DNA from: Sphingomonadales bacterium
GTDB lineage: Bacteria; Pseudomonadota; Alphaproteobacteria; Sphingomonadales; Sphingomonadaceae
Direction: 5' to 3'
Length of the DNA stretch: 7,027 nucleotides
Assembly (NCBI GenBank): GCA_017302775.1
Contig: JAFLDC010000139.1
Location: 1-7,027, forward strand
This document shows positions 1 to 6,397 of this stretch, piece by piece. The position numbers and the translations under genes are program-made. Every line of letters starts with the position of its first letter. The stretch's first letter is position 1. Below the pieces are notes generated by a model. The model saw only the letters and a list, made by a program, of their open reading frames with translations, did no database searches and was not told where the DNA came from.

Positions 1-398
1 AAACCGGGCGCAACTTTGCTGCCGGAATGTCGGGCGGGATCGCCTATGTCTATGATCCCGATGGCCAGTTTACCAAGCTGTGCAACCCGGCCCAGGTCGA
101 CCTGGTGCCGCTCAGCCCCGCGCGCGACGAGGACGATGGTGCCGGTCGCCCGCAACAACGCACGCAGAGCGTTTACGACGGCGGCATGGGCGACATGCTG
201 CGCCACGATGCCGAACGGCTCAAGGTGCTGCTGGAGCGCCACCACCTTCACACCGGATCAGCCCGTGCCCGGGCGCTACTGGATGATTGGAGCAGAACAG
301 TGGGCCAGTTCGTCAAGGTCATGCCCCGCGACTACGCCAAGGCATTGAAGCAAATCGAGGCCGAGCGGAATGCAGCCGCTTCGGTAGCAGCAGAGTAA
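1..398 (+). CDS. gltB: Glutamate synthase (NADPH) large subunit, C-terminal fragment
   Basis: This is the last 131 residues of the glutamate synthase alpha subunit. The reading frame is open from the left edge (first full codon at base 3), so the gene begins outside the window. GltB hydrolyses glutamine and transfers the ammonia to 2-oxoglutarate, giving two glutamates with electrons delivered through GltD. The visible part belongs to the C-terminal beta-helix (GXGXG) domain: it opens with the conserved [17 protein letters not shown] block and continues through the usual tail, including a segment like [13 protein letters not shown]. The Gln-amidotransferase and FMN/Fe-S domains are not in the window. 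Its TAA stop is 5 nt before the gltD start, so the two form one operon. The identification is firm; the ATG at base 27 is an internal methionine, not a start. Confidence 0.96.
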   Translation, partial: TGRNFAAGMSGGIAYVYDPDGQFTKLCNPAQVDLVPLSPARDEDDGAGRPQQRTQSVYDGGMGDMLRHDAERLKVLLERHHLHTGSARARALLDDWSRTVGQFVKVMPRDYAKALKQIEAERNAAASVAAE

Positions 399-403
399 GA
401 CAG

Positions 404-1840
404 ATGGGTAAAGAAACCGGCTTTCTCGAGCTCGACCGCCGGGACCGCACTTATGCGGACCCCAAGGAGCGGCTAACGCACTACAAGGAATTCGTAATTC
501 CGCATGCAGAGCCGGCACTGAAGGCACAGGCCAGCCGGTGCATGAATTGCGGCATTCCTTACTGCCATAACGGCTGTCCGGTGAACAACATAGTCCCGGA
601 CTGGAACCATCTGGTCTATGAAGGCGGCTGGCAGGCGGCGCTGGACGTGCTGCATTCGACCAACAATTTCCCCGAATTCACTGGCCGGATCTGTCCGGCC
701 CCGTGCGAGGCAAGCTGCACGCTCAATCTGATTGACCAGCCCGTCACGATCAAGAGCATCGAGTGTGCGATTGTCGACAAGGGCTGGGAAAAAGGCTGGA
801 TCACCGCCCAGTTGCCCGAACGGCGCACCGGCAAAACCGTGGCTGTGGTCGGTTCCGGCCCTGCCGGCATGGCCGCCGCACAGCAGCTGGCCCGGGCCGG
901 TCATTCCGTCACCGTGTTTGAAAAGAACGACCGGATCGGCGGTCTGCTTCGCTATGGCATCCCCGATTTCAAGTTGGAAAAACACCTGATCAACCGCCGC
1001 GCGGTGCAGATGGAATCCGAAGGCGTGGAGTTCCGCACCTCAACCGAGGTCGGCGTCCATGTCTCTATTGAAAGCCTCAAGGAGAACTTCGACGCAGTGG
1101 TTCTTTCGGGCGGTGCGGAGGAACCGCGACGCCTTGAAATTCCGGGCGCCGAACTGCCGGGCGTACGTCTGGCCATGGAATTCCTGACCCAGCAGAACAA
1201 GCGCAATGCCGGGGACGATGAACTGCGCGCCGCGCCGCGTGGATCGCTTGTCGCCACTGGCAAGCGTGTGGTGGTGATTGGCGGCGGCGATACCGGGTCA
1301 GACTGTGTCGGCACTTCGAACCGCCAAGGGGCGGCTTCCGTCACTCAAATCGAAATCATGCCGCAGCCCCCGGAAAAGGAAAACAAGCTGCTGACTTGGC
1401 CCGATTGGCCGCTCAAGCTACGCACCTCGTCCAGCCACGAAGAAGGTGTCGAGCGCGACTGGGCAATCCTGACCAAGCGCGTCGCCGGGCGGGATGGGCA
1501 GGTCACCGGTCTGGAATGCGTTCGGGTGGAATGGATCGAAGGCCGGATGCAGGAAGTCCCCGGCAGCGAATTCACCCTCAAGGCTGATCTGATCCTGCTG
1601 GCCATGGGCTTTACCGGCCCGCGCAAGGTCGGGCTGGTCGCACAGTCGGGGGTAGAGCTGGATGCGCGCGGCAATGTTGCCGCCAACGTCACCGACTACC
1701 GCACCAGCGATCCGCAGATCTTCGCTTGCGGGGATATGCGGCGTGGACAGAGTCTGGTGGTCTGGGCGATCCGTGAAGGCCGCCAGGCCGCCCGTGCGGT
1801 CGACGAGATGTTGATGGGATCAAGCGAACTGCCGCGATAG
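404..1840 (+). CDS. gltD: Glutamate synthase (NADPH) small (beta) subunit
   Basis: This 478-residue protein has the usual length of bacterial GltD. It oxidises NADPH on FAD and passes electrons through Fe-S clusters to GltB for glutamate synthesis in the cytoplasm. The N-terminal cluster region shows [14 protein letters not shown] (Cys46, 49, 54, 58) and a second Cys group at 97, 101 and 105. The FAD Rossmann motif GSGPAG is at 150-155, and the NADPH motif GGGDTG at 293-298. The C-terminal signature [16 protein letters not shown] is near 441-456. The ATG at 404 was chosen because it gives the family's normal N-terminus and lies 5 nt after the gltB stop. The frame stays open upstream to base 287, but that part overlaps gltB and is not GltD-like. 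The ribosome binding site is weak, which fits translational coupling to gltB. Confidence 0.97.
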   Translation: MGKETGFLELDRRDRTYADPKERLTHYKEFVIPHAEPALKAQASRCMNCGIPYCHNGCPVNNIVPDWNHLVYEGGWQAALDVLHSTNNFPEFTGRICPAPCEASCTLNLIDQPVTIKSIECAIVDKGWEKGWITAQLPERRTGKTVAVVGSGPAGMAAAQQLARAGHSVTVFEKNDRIGGLLRYGIPDFKLEKHLINRRAVQMESEGVEFRTSTEVGVHVSIESLKENFDAVVLSGGAEEPRRLEIPGAELPGVRLAMEFLTQQNKRNAGDDELRAAPRGSLVATGKRVVVIGGGDTGSDCVGTSNRQGAASVTQIEIMPQPPEKENKLLTWPDWPLKLRTSSSHEEGVERDWAILTKRVAGRDGQVTGLECVRVEWIEGRMQEVPGSEFTLKADLILLAMGFTGPRKVGLVAQSGVELDARGNVAANVTDYRTSDPQIFACGDMRRGQSLVVWAIREGRQAARAVDEMLMGSSELPR

Positions 1841-1865
1841 GGAACCCCGCGCGCGATGCAGCGTT
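1841..1865 (+). promoter_or_regulatory. Putative EcfG-type (general stress response sigma factor) promoter
   Basis: Directly after the gltD stop codon the sequence reads GGAAC (1841-1845), a 16-nt spacer, and CGTT (1862-1865). This matches the consensus recognised by the alphaproteobacterial ECF sigma factor EcfG (GGAAC, 16-17 nt, CGTT) at every fixed base. It would start transcription around 1872, leaving a leader of about 40 nt before the hemerythrin ATG at 1912. It therefore suggests that the hemerythrin gene is induced in the PhyR/NepR/EcfG stress response, separately from the glt operon. No other GGAAC in the window that I checked is followed by a properly spaced CGTT. The match is seen; the activity is inferred. 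Confidence 0.7.
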
Positions 1866-1911
1866 ATACTGCCTGCACGCATCAGCGGTGAGCGAACCAG
1901 GGGCAGCAGGC

Positions 1912-2526
1912 ATGGCAAAGGCGACCAAATCCGGCAAGAAATCTGAAGCAAAAACCAAGAAGTCGTCCGCGGCGAAGGCAGAGGCCTCCGCGCCAAAGAT
2001 CAAAGCGCCAATCGGATCGACGCCGTCAACCAAGTTTCGCGGCGATCCGGCGATCTTTGGCCGGCTGGTGGAAGATCACGATCGGCATCGCGCCCTGCTT
2101 GCCATGATCAGTCAGACCGAAGGCGCCTCACCGGACCGCGCCAGTCTGTTTGTCGAGTTTTGCCGGGAAGTGAAAGGACACGCAGCCGCTGAAGAGCAGG
2201 CGCTGTGGTCCACGGTGCTGCGCAAACCTGAAACGACGGAATTCGCTCGCCATGCCGTGGCTGAGCATCACGAGCTTGACGAAATGATGGCTGACCTCGC
2301 TGCACGCGATCAAGCGACAGCCGCCTGGAAAACGCGGTTCGAAGCGATGAAGGAACAGTATCTTCATCACATCAAGGAAGAAGAGCAGGAGCAATTTGTC
2401 GAAAGCGAGAAGCACCTGTCGGATGCCGATCAGCGCTTCATGCACAAGGTCTTCAACCGCCGCAAGAAGGCCGAAAAAGCGGCCGCCAAACTGGAAAAGA
2501 AGCTGAGTATCGCGCCGCCAGCCTGA
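1912..2526 (+). CDS. Hemerythrin HHE-domain protein with Lys/Ala-rich tails
   Basis: This 204-residue, probably cytoplasmic protein has a four-helix hemerythrin-like (HHE cation-binding) core between about residues 45 and 180. Candidate di-iron ligands are spaced as in the family: His56 and His59 (EDHDRH), His90 with Glu94 (GHAAAEE), His119/His120 with Glu121 (AEHHELD), and His152/His153 with Glu156/157 (LHHIKEEE). Residues 1-32 are a disordered-looking Lys/Ala/Ser tail, and 183-198 is a second basic Lys/Ala stretch. Such proteins bind O2, NO or iron, and many act in oxidative or nitrosative stress; the ligand here cannot be told. The ATG at 1912 follows a purine-rich AGGGGCAGCAGG and begins MAKATKSGKK. 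An in-frame GTG at 1888 would add eight residues and is less likely. The EcfG-type box upstream points to stress control. Confidence 0.9.
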   Translation: MAKATKSGKKSEAKTKKSSAAKAEASAPKIKAPIGSTPSTKFRGDPAIFGRLVEDHDRHRALLAMISQTEGASPDRASLFVEFCREVKGHAAAEEQALWSTVLRKPETTEFARHAVAEHHELDEMMADLAARDQATAAWKTRFEAMKEQYLHHIKEEEQEQFVESEKHLSDADQRFMHKVFNRRKKAEKAAAKLEKKLSIAPPA

Positions 2527-2531
2527 TCGCA

Positions 2532-2690
2532 TTACACCTTGGCCGGCATGAAACCTGGCCGCTTGAGCAGCAGGGCGCTGACCAGCGAGACCATCAGCGC
2601 TTTGCTAAAGCCGATTACCCCGCCCAGCTGCTCATTGCGGACCTGCTTGATGCCGGCAAAACCAGGCGGATCATGGCGTGATCGTGCCAT
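2532..2690 (-). CDS. Possible small protein downstream of pirin (52 residues)
   Basis: A short minus-strand frame begins with ATG at 2690, 14 nt after the pirin stop, and ends with TAA at 2532-2534, 5 nt from the hemerythrin stop. It fills the gap between the two neighbours almost exactly. The third codon position is roughly 73% G+C by hand count, as expected for a coding frame in this DNA. The product has a charged N-terminus (MARSRHD), a hydrophobic stretch at about residues 23-42 that could be one membrane helix although Lys30 interrupts it, and a basic end (KRPGF...AKV). I do not recognise the family. It may be a real small gene co-transcribed with pirin, a remnant, or chance. An in-frame TTG at 2708, overlapping the pirin stop, is an alternative start. 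Confidence 0.4.
   Translation of the reverse strand: MARSRHDPPGFAGIKQVRNEQLGGVIGFSKALMVSLVSALLLKRPGFMPAKV
2575..2603 (+). terminator. Weak candidate terminator hairpin after the hemerythrin gene
   Basis: A perfect 7-bp inverted repeat, GCGCTGA (2575-2581) and TCAGCGC (2594-2600), encloses a 12-nt loop and is followed by TTT on the plus strand. It starts 48 nt after the hemerythrin stop. The T tract is short and the loop long. An overlapping smaller hairpin (GCTTT-GCT-AAAGC, 2599-2611) could compete with it. If the minus-strand small ORF is real, the repeat lies within its coding sequence. Confidence 0.3.
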
Positions 2691-2704
2691 GCCCGCCCGG
2701 TAAA

Positions 2705-3403
2705 TCAAGCCGCGTCGACCAAAACCAGTTCGGCATCTTCCAGCGCGGTTACCTCGATCCGGCTTTCTCCGGTAATCGCCACACCATCACGAGCATTGGC
2801 CTCAACCTCGCCGATCCGAACCCGCCCCGTCGCCGCGACAAGGTAAAGATGCCGGTCTGGAGCGGTGTCATACCGAACCGTCTCCCCAGCCTTAACGAAC
2901 GCGGCGGCGACGCGCCCATTGGTATTGATCGGCAGCGCATCTGCATCATCCGGCATGCCCGAGGCGAGCGTTACGAACTGCCCGTCACGATTATCGCGAG
3001 GAAACGGCCGTGTCCCCCAGCTTGGCGCATGACCGCCGCGATCCGGCATGATCCAGATCTGAAACAACCGGCATTCCTCGTCTTCAAGGTTGTACTCGGC
3101 GTGGCGGATGCCGGTCCCCGCGCTCATCACCTGGACGTCCCCGGCTTCAGTCCTGCCTTCGTTACCAAGGCTGTCCTTGTGGCTAATCGCGCCCTGCCGG
3201 ACGTAGGTTATGATCTCCATGTTATCGTGAGGATGAGGCGGAAAGCCGCTTTTTGGCGCAATCGCGTCGTCATTCCAGACCCGTAGGCTGCCCCACTGCA
3301 TCCGCTCGGGTTCAAGATACCCCGCAAACGAAAAATGGTGATGCGCATCAAGCCAGCCGTGGTTTGCCGCGCCAAGGCTGGCAAAGGGACGAAGTTCAAT
3401 CAT
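2705..3403 (-). CDS. Pirin family bicupin protein (quercetin 2,3-dioxygenase-like)
   Basis: This 232-residue protein is a bacterial pirin of the YhhW type, with two cupin domains and no signal peptide. The N-terminal cupin carries all four metal ligands known for the family: His57 and His59 (PPHPHDNME), His101 and Glu103 (GTGIRHAEYN). The FQIWI segment at 114-118 is also typical. Family members bind Fe, and several oxidise quercetin in vitro; the natural substrate is generally unknown, so a dioxygenase role here is only a family inference. The start at 3403 is set by a GGAG seven bases upstream and by the usual MIELRPF opening; the frame extends five codons further but without support. The gene is convergent with the hemerythrin gene, with a possible small ORF behind it, and divergent from the acyl-CoA dehydrogenase across 178 nt. 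Confidence 0.93.
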   Translation of the reverse strand: MIELRPFASLGAANHGWLDAHHHFSFAGYLEPERMQWGSLRVWNDDAIAPKSGFPPHPHDNMEIITYVRQGAISHKDSLGNEGRTEAGDVQVMSAGTGIRHAEYNLEDEECRLFQIWIMPDRGGHAPSWGTRPFPRDNRDGQFVTLASGMPDDADALPINTNGRVAAAFVKAGETVRYDTAPDRHLYLVAATGRVRIGEVEANARDGVAITGESRIEVTALEDAELVLVDAA

Positions 3404-3410
3404 AGGGGTT

Positions 3411-3414
3411 CTCC
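3411..3414 (-). promoter_or_regulatory. Ribosome binding site deciding the pirin start
   Basis: On the minus strand GGAG lies 7 nt before the ATG at 3403. This favours MIELRPF as the N-terminus over the start five codons upstream, for which the GGAG would fall inside the coding sequence. Confidence 0.75.
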
Positions 3415-3527
3415 GCATCCAGCTTTTTCCAACAATGGGCCGGGAAACGCCCCCAAGATAGGCATGCCCCTCGCCGGTGCCAGATGGTTACCTGGCAGTC
3501 ACCGCTCTTACGAGACGTGCTCGCGCT

Positions 3528-3550
3528 GCAAGGTTCTTGTGGTGCCTTGC
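3528..3550. repeat. Inverted repeat upstream of the acyl-CoA dehydrogenase
   Basis: GCAAGG (3528-3533) and CCTTGC (3545-3550) form a perfect 6-bp inverted repeat around an 11-nt centre. It sits in the 178-nt divergent region between pirin and the acyl-CoA dehydrogenase, 31 nt before the latter's ATG. It could be an operator for a dimeric regulator or a short leader hairpin. A repeat of this size can arise by chance. I see no convincing sigma-70 promoter in the rest of this region. Confidence 0.3.
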
Positions 3551-3581
3551 CATTCGTCCATCGCCACGGCACCATCGCGCG

Positions 3582-4718
3582 ATGATCGAGAACGATGAAC
3601 TCACGGCCTTTCGAGCCGAAGTGCGTGCCTTTCTTGCCGATAGCCTGCCGCCCGAGCTGGCGCGAGCGGGGCGGCGAGCGACGTCCGTGTTTGCGCATCC
3701 GGATCACTCGATACCCTGGCAGAAGATTCTGACGGCTCGCGGTTGGGGGGCGATTGACTGGCCGATTGAATACGGCGGCACCGGGTGGTCTGCGATGCAG
3801 AAGTACATTTTTGCCGCAGAATGCGCGCGGGCCGGGGCACCCAGCCTCTTGCCCCAAGGTCTCAAGATGGTTGCACCGGTGTTGATGCACTATGGAACCG
3901 AAGCTCAAAAGGCATTCTTTCTGCCGAGAATTCTCTCGGGCGAGCATTACTGGTGCCAGGGTTTTTCAGAGCCGGGTTCCGGATCGGATCTCGCCAGTTT
4001 GAAACTGAAGGCAGAGCGGGATGGCGATCACTATGTGCTCAACGGTTCGAAGATCTGGACCACCCATGCGCATTTCGCCAACTGGATGTTCGCGCTGGTC
4101 CGTACCTCATCAGAAGGCAAACCACAGGCGGGGATCAGCTTTCTGCTGATCGACATGGCCTCGACGGGGCTGAAGGTCGATCCGATAATTTCACTGGCCG
4201 GCGAGCACGAGCTTAACCAGGTGTTCTTCGACAATGTCCGCGTCCCGGTTGCAAACCGGTTGGGCGAGGAGAACGACGGTTGGTCGGTAGCCAAGTATCT
4301 GCTGAACTTTGAGCGCGGCGGGCGTTATGCACCTGGGCTGTTCGGTCAGTTGGCGCGGCTGCGGGACGAGATCGGCGAAGATCCGGTACTGCGCGAACAA
4401 TTGCGGCGCGAAGCGGTGACGCTGGAGGCGATCGAAGCTTTGGAGTTGAAGGCGATCGCAGCACAAAGCGCCGGCGATAGTGCAAAGGCAGCACTCTACG
4501 CCTCGGTACTGAAGGTCCAGGGCACCGAAGCAGCCCAGCGGATCGACGTGCTGGCGTGCGAGATTGCGGGGCTGGCGGGCTGGGCTGTCGCCGACGGCCA
4601 AAGTCCTGATCTGCTGGCCACCGCGTTGCCGCGTTATCTCAATGGCCGGGCTGCAACCATATACGCGGGATCGAACGAGATTCAGCGCGACCTGATCGCC
4701 AAAGCAGTGTTGAACTAA
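3582..4718 (+). CDS. Acyl-CoA dehydrogenase, probable catalytic (large) subunit
   Basis: At 378 residues this is a full-length FAD-dependent acyl-CoA dehydrogenase, which introduces an alpha-beta double bond into an acyl-CoA thioester. The helical N-terminal domain spans about 1-120. The FAD-contacting middle-domain motif GFSEPGSGSD is at 127-136, followed by KIWTTHAHFANW at 157-168. The C-terminal domain ends with IYAGSNEIQRD at 360-370. The residue matching the catalytic Glu376 of medium-chain enzymes is Ala362. Glu244 in the FERGGRYA segment instead lies where isovaleryl-CoA dehydrogenase and some heteromeric steroid or dicarboxylate enzymes keep their base. The acyl substrate cannot be told. 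The ATG at 3582 (MIENDELTAF) gives a normal N-terminus; a GTG at 3477 would add 35 atypical residues. No clear ribosome binding site is seen. Its stop overlaps that of the convergent partner gene. Confidence 0.93.
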   Translation: MIENDELTAFRAEVRAFLADSLPPELARAGRRATSVFAHPDHSIPWQKILTARGWGAIDWPIEYGGTGWSAMQKYIFAAECARAGAPSLLPQGLKMVAPVLMHYGTEAQKAFFLPRILSGEHYWCQGFSEPGSGSDLASLKLKAERDGDHYVLNGSKIWTTHAHFANWMFALVRTSSEGKPQAGISFLLIDMASTGLKVDPIISLAGEHELNQVFFDNVRVPVANRLGEENDGWSVAKYLLNFERGGRYAPGLFGQLARLRDEIGEDPVLREQLRREAVTLEAIEALELKAIAAQSAGDSAKAALYASVLKVQGTEAAQRIDVLACEIAGLAGWAVADGQSPDLLATALPRYLNGRAATIYAGSNEIQRDLIAKAVLN

Positions 4719-5683
4719 GCCATCGCCGCATGGCGGGCGAGGTGCCCGCTTTTTGTTCCGAGGAGTGCAGCAATCGCCAGGCCGCGTTTGAATTGGCCGC
4801 CAAGAGCGAGTTCCTGGGTAACACCCATGCCGCCGTGAAGCTGCACCGCACCCTCGCCGACAGTGCGCACCGCATCAATCGTCTCAACCACGGCAGCACT
4901 GACGCAGCGAGCCCAGTCTTGCGCTCCTTCGGTCAGGACCGCACGCTCAGTCAATGCTTCCGCTTTGAGCGCCGCCATCTGCATGTCCGCCAGCCGATGA
5001 CGCAAAGCCTGAAAGCTGGCGATCGGCACGCCGAACTGCTTACGCTGTTGGAGGTAAGCAGAAGTATCAGACAACATCCTGCCCATCAGTCCTGCTGCTT
5101 CGGCACAGAGCGCTGCCTGCCAGGCCGAGATGGCCCAAGCTGCAGCGATCGGGGCATGGGCCTCTTCAGCCAGAACGGTCTCCACCTCGAGCCCGACGCC
5201 GATCGACAGATCGGCCGCGATCGAACCGTCCATCATGGGCCGGCGCCGCCGCGACATCCCGGAAGCATCGGACCTGACCAACAGTATCCGGGTCGAACCG
5301 GCCAGGACCAGCCAATCGGCGTCAGCCGCACCCGTCACGAAAGGGATATCGCCGCTATCGCCTGGCACCAGCGCAATCCTCGCCTCTCCAGCGCAGAGCG
5401 CGGCCAGCAAACCGTGATGGGGCGCAAGCCGCGCGAGCAGGCTGGCACCAAGATGATGCCCAAGCCAGTCCGCGCCAGCCAGCGCCGGTCCGAGCTCGGC
5501 CATGATCGTGGCTCGCTCAATGGCGCCGCCGCCCACCCCGCCAGCCGCTTCGGGAATGCCAACCGCCATTAGTCCGAGCGCGGACAAGCCTGCCCAAGCC
5601 GGCTTCGGATGATCGGCCAGATAGCGCTGGACGCTTTGCTGAAGCAGCGTCGCGGTTTCAGTCAGAGGAAGTTCGAAGGCCAT
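4715..5683 (-). CDS. Short acyl-CoA dehydrogenase-like protein, probable non-catalytic subunit
   Basis: At 322 residues this is about 55 shorter than a standard acyl-CoA dehydrogenase. The C-terminal all-helical domain is well kept: RKQFGVPIASFQALRHRLAD (214-233, with the FAD-contacting Arg-x-Gln-Phe) and QLHGGMGVTQE (281-291). The middle beta domain (about 105-170) is shortened and lacks the usual SEPxxGSD motif. Neither known catalytic Glu position holds a Glu; by my alignment they are Trp188 and Leu308. These features fit the small subunit of alpha2beta2 acyl-CoA dehydrogenases such as PimD or the ChsE/FadE pairs, where FAD and the base are shared across the interface. The likely partner is the plus-strand gene whose stop overlaps this one. 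The start at 5683 follows AAGG at a good distance and lies 18 nt after ung, so both are probably on one transcript. Confidence 0.88.
   Translation of the reverse strand: MAFELPLTETATLLQQSVQRYLADHPKPAWAGLSALGLMAVGIPEAAGGVGGGAIERATIMAELGPALAGADWLGHHLGASLLARLAPHHGLLAALCAGEARIALVPGDSGDIPFVTGAADADWLVLAGSTRILLVRSDASGMSRRRRPMMDGSIAADLSIGVGLEVETVLAEEAHAPIAAAWAISAWQAALCAEAAGLMGRMLSDTSAYLQQRKQFGVPIASFQALRHRLADMQMAALKAEALTERAVLTEGAQDWARCVSAAVVETIDAVRTVGEGAVQLHGGMGVTQELALGGQFKRGLAIAALLGTKSGHLARHAAMA
4733..4754 (+). terminator. Rho-independent terminator of the plus-strand acyl-CoA dehydrogenase
   Basis: A perfect 6-bp GC-only stem, GCGGGC (4733-4738) and GCCCGC (4744-4749), with a 5-nt loop is followed at once by TTTTT (4750-4754) on the plus strand. 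It lies 14 nt after the TAA at 4716-4718, the standard position for terminating that gene. It is embedded in the last codons of the convergent gene, over its GTKSGHLAR stretch. On the minus strand no T run follows the hairpin, so it should act mainly in the plus direction. Confidence 0.7.
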
Positions 5684-5701
5684 GCCTGCACCTTGCCCCG
5701 T

Positions 5702-6388
5702 TCACAGCCGCCAGTCTACCGGCCCACGCCCGCACCGCTCAAGGAAGGCATTCGCCTGACTGAAGTGACGACAACCGAAGAACCCCGAATGGGCTGACAG
5801 CGGACTGGGATGCGGGGCCGTCAGCACCAGATGCCGGCTCTGCATCAGACCCGGCACGCTCTGCGCCTTCTTGCGGGCATGATTGCCCCACAGCAGGAAA
5901 ACGCACGGCTCGGCTTTGCCGACAACAGCGGCGACTACGGCATCGGTAATTTCTTCCCAACCCTTGCCCTGATGCGAAGCCGGCTTGCCGTCTTCAACCG
6001 TCAGTACGGCATTGAGCAGAAGCACGCCTTGCCGCGCCCAGTTGCCAAGGTCACCGTTTGTGGAGCGGGGCAGACCAAGATCGCTCTCCAGCTCTTTCGT
6101 AATGTTGACCAAGCTGGGCGGCGTTTTCACGCCCGGCAGCACGGAAAATGACAGGCCATGCGCCTGACCTGGCCCGTGGTATGGGTCCTGCCCCAGAATC
6201 ACCACCTTGACCCGATCCAGCGGGCACAATTCCAGTGCGGCAAGCCGGTTGCCGCGGGGCGGGTATACCACCTTCCCCGCCTCTTCCTCTGCCCGGAGGA
6301 ACCCACCCAATGCCCGCGACTTGGGTGTTGCTAGCACCGGAGCGAGCGCATTGCGCCAGCTGGCGGGAACTGCATCGGAATTGGCCAC
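5702..6388 (-). CDS. ung: Uracil-DNA glycosylase, family 1
   Basis: This 228-residue cytoplasmic enzyme removes uracil from DNA as the first step of base excision repair. All family 1 motifs are present: GQDPYHG with the catalytic Asp at residue 68, the water-activating loop, uracil-binding LLLN ending in Asn126, the WGNHA block near 167-171, and HPSPLS with catalytic His193. The length matches the family. The start is uncertain because no ATG is available. GTG at 6388 has GGAG nine bases upstream and gives a normal N-terminus leading to SWRNALAPVL. GTG at 6421 keeps the same frame and adds 11 residues but has poorer support. It is divergent from the RNase D gene across 64 nt and followed after 18 nt by the acyl-CoA dehydrogenase-like gene, with no terminator seen between. 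Confidence 0.95.
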   Translation of the reverse strand: MANSDAVPASWRNALAPVLATPKSRALGGFLRAEEEAGKVVYPPRGNRLAALELCPLDRVKVVILGQDPYHGPGQAHGLSFSVLPGVKTPPSLVNITKELESDLGLPRSTNGDLGNWARQGVLLLNAVLTVEDGKPASHQGKGWEEITDAVVAAVVGKAEPCVFLLWGNHARKKAQSVPGLMQSRHLVLTAPHPSPLSAHSGFFGCRHFSQANAFLERCGRGPVDWRL

Positions 6389-6397
6389 TTGTCGAAA

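Noticed and set aside
287..403. An upstream extension of gltD by 39 codons
   Set aside because: It would overlap the end of gltB in another frame and adds residues not found in GltD; the ATG at 404 gives the normal N-terminus.
473..985. A 170-codon minus-strand frame inside gltD
   Set aside because: It overlaps the conserved Fe-S and FAD-binding coding regions of gltD and has no independent support.
2678..3286. A 202-codon plus-strand frame opposite pirin
   Set aside because: Pirin on the minus strand has all four metal ligands and a ribosome binding site; the opposite frame has no recognisable features.
3477..3581. A GTG start that would lengthen the plus-strand acyl-CoA dehydrogenase by 35 residues
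   Set aside because: The added Arg-rich segment is unlike the family, and MIENDELTAF at 3582 is a typical N-terminus.
5200..5228. A cluster of GATCG repeats in the short acyl-CoA dehydrogenase gene
   Set aside because: They fall in frame as ordinary codons, are imperfect, and are not arranged as a regular repeat or mobile-element end.
4730..5572. A 280-codon plus-strand frame opposite the short acyl-CoA dehydrogenase gene
   Set aside because: The minus strand encodes clear family motifs (RKQFG, QLHGGMG). The plus-strand product is low-complexity and Arg/His-rich, as antisense shadows usually are.
6297..6330. A second GGAAC followed by a GTGTT, considered as another EcfG promoter
   Set aside because: The spacer is about 22 nt rather than 16-17, the second element is not CGTT, and it lies inside ung.
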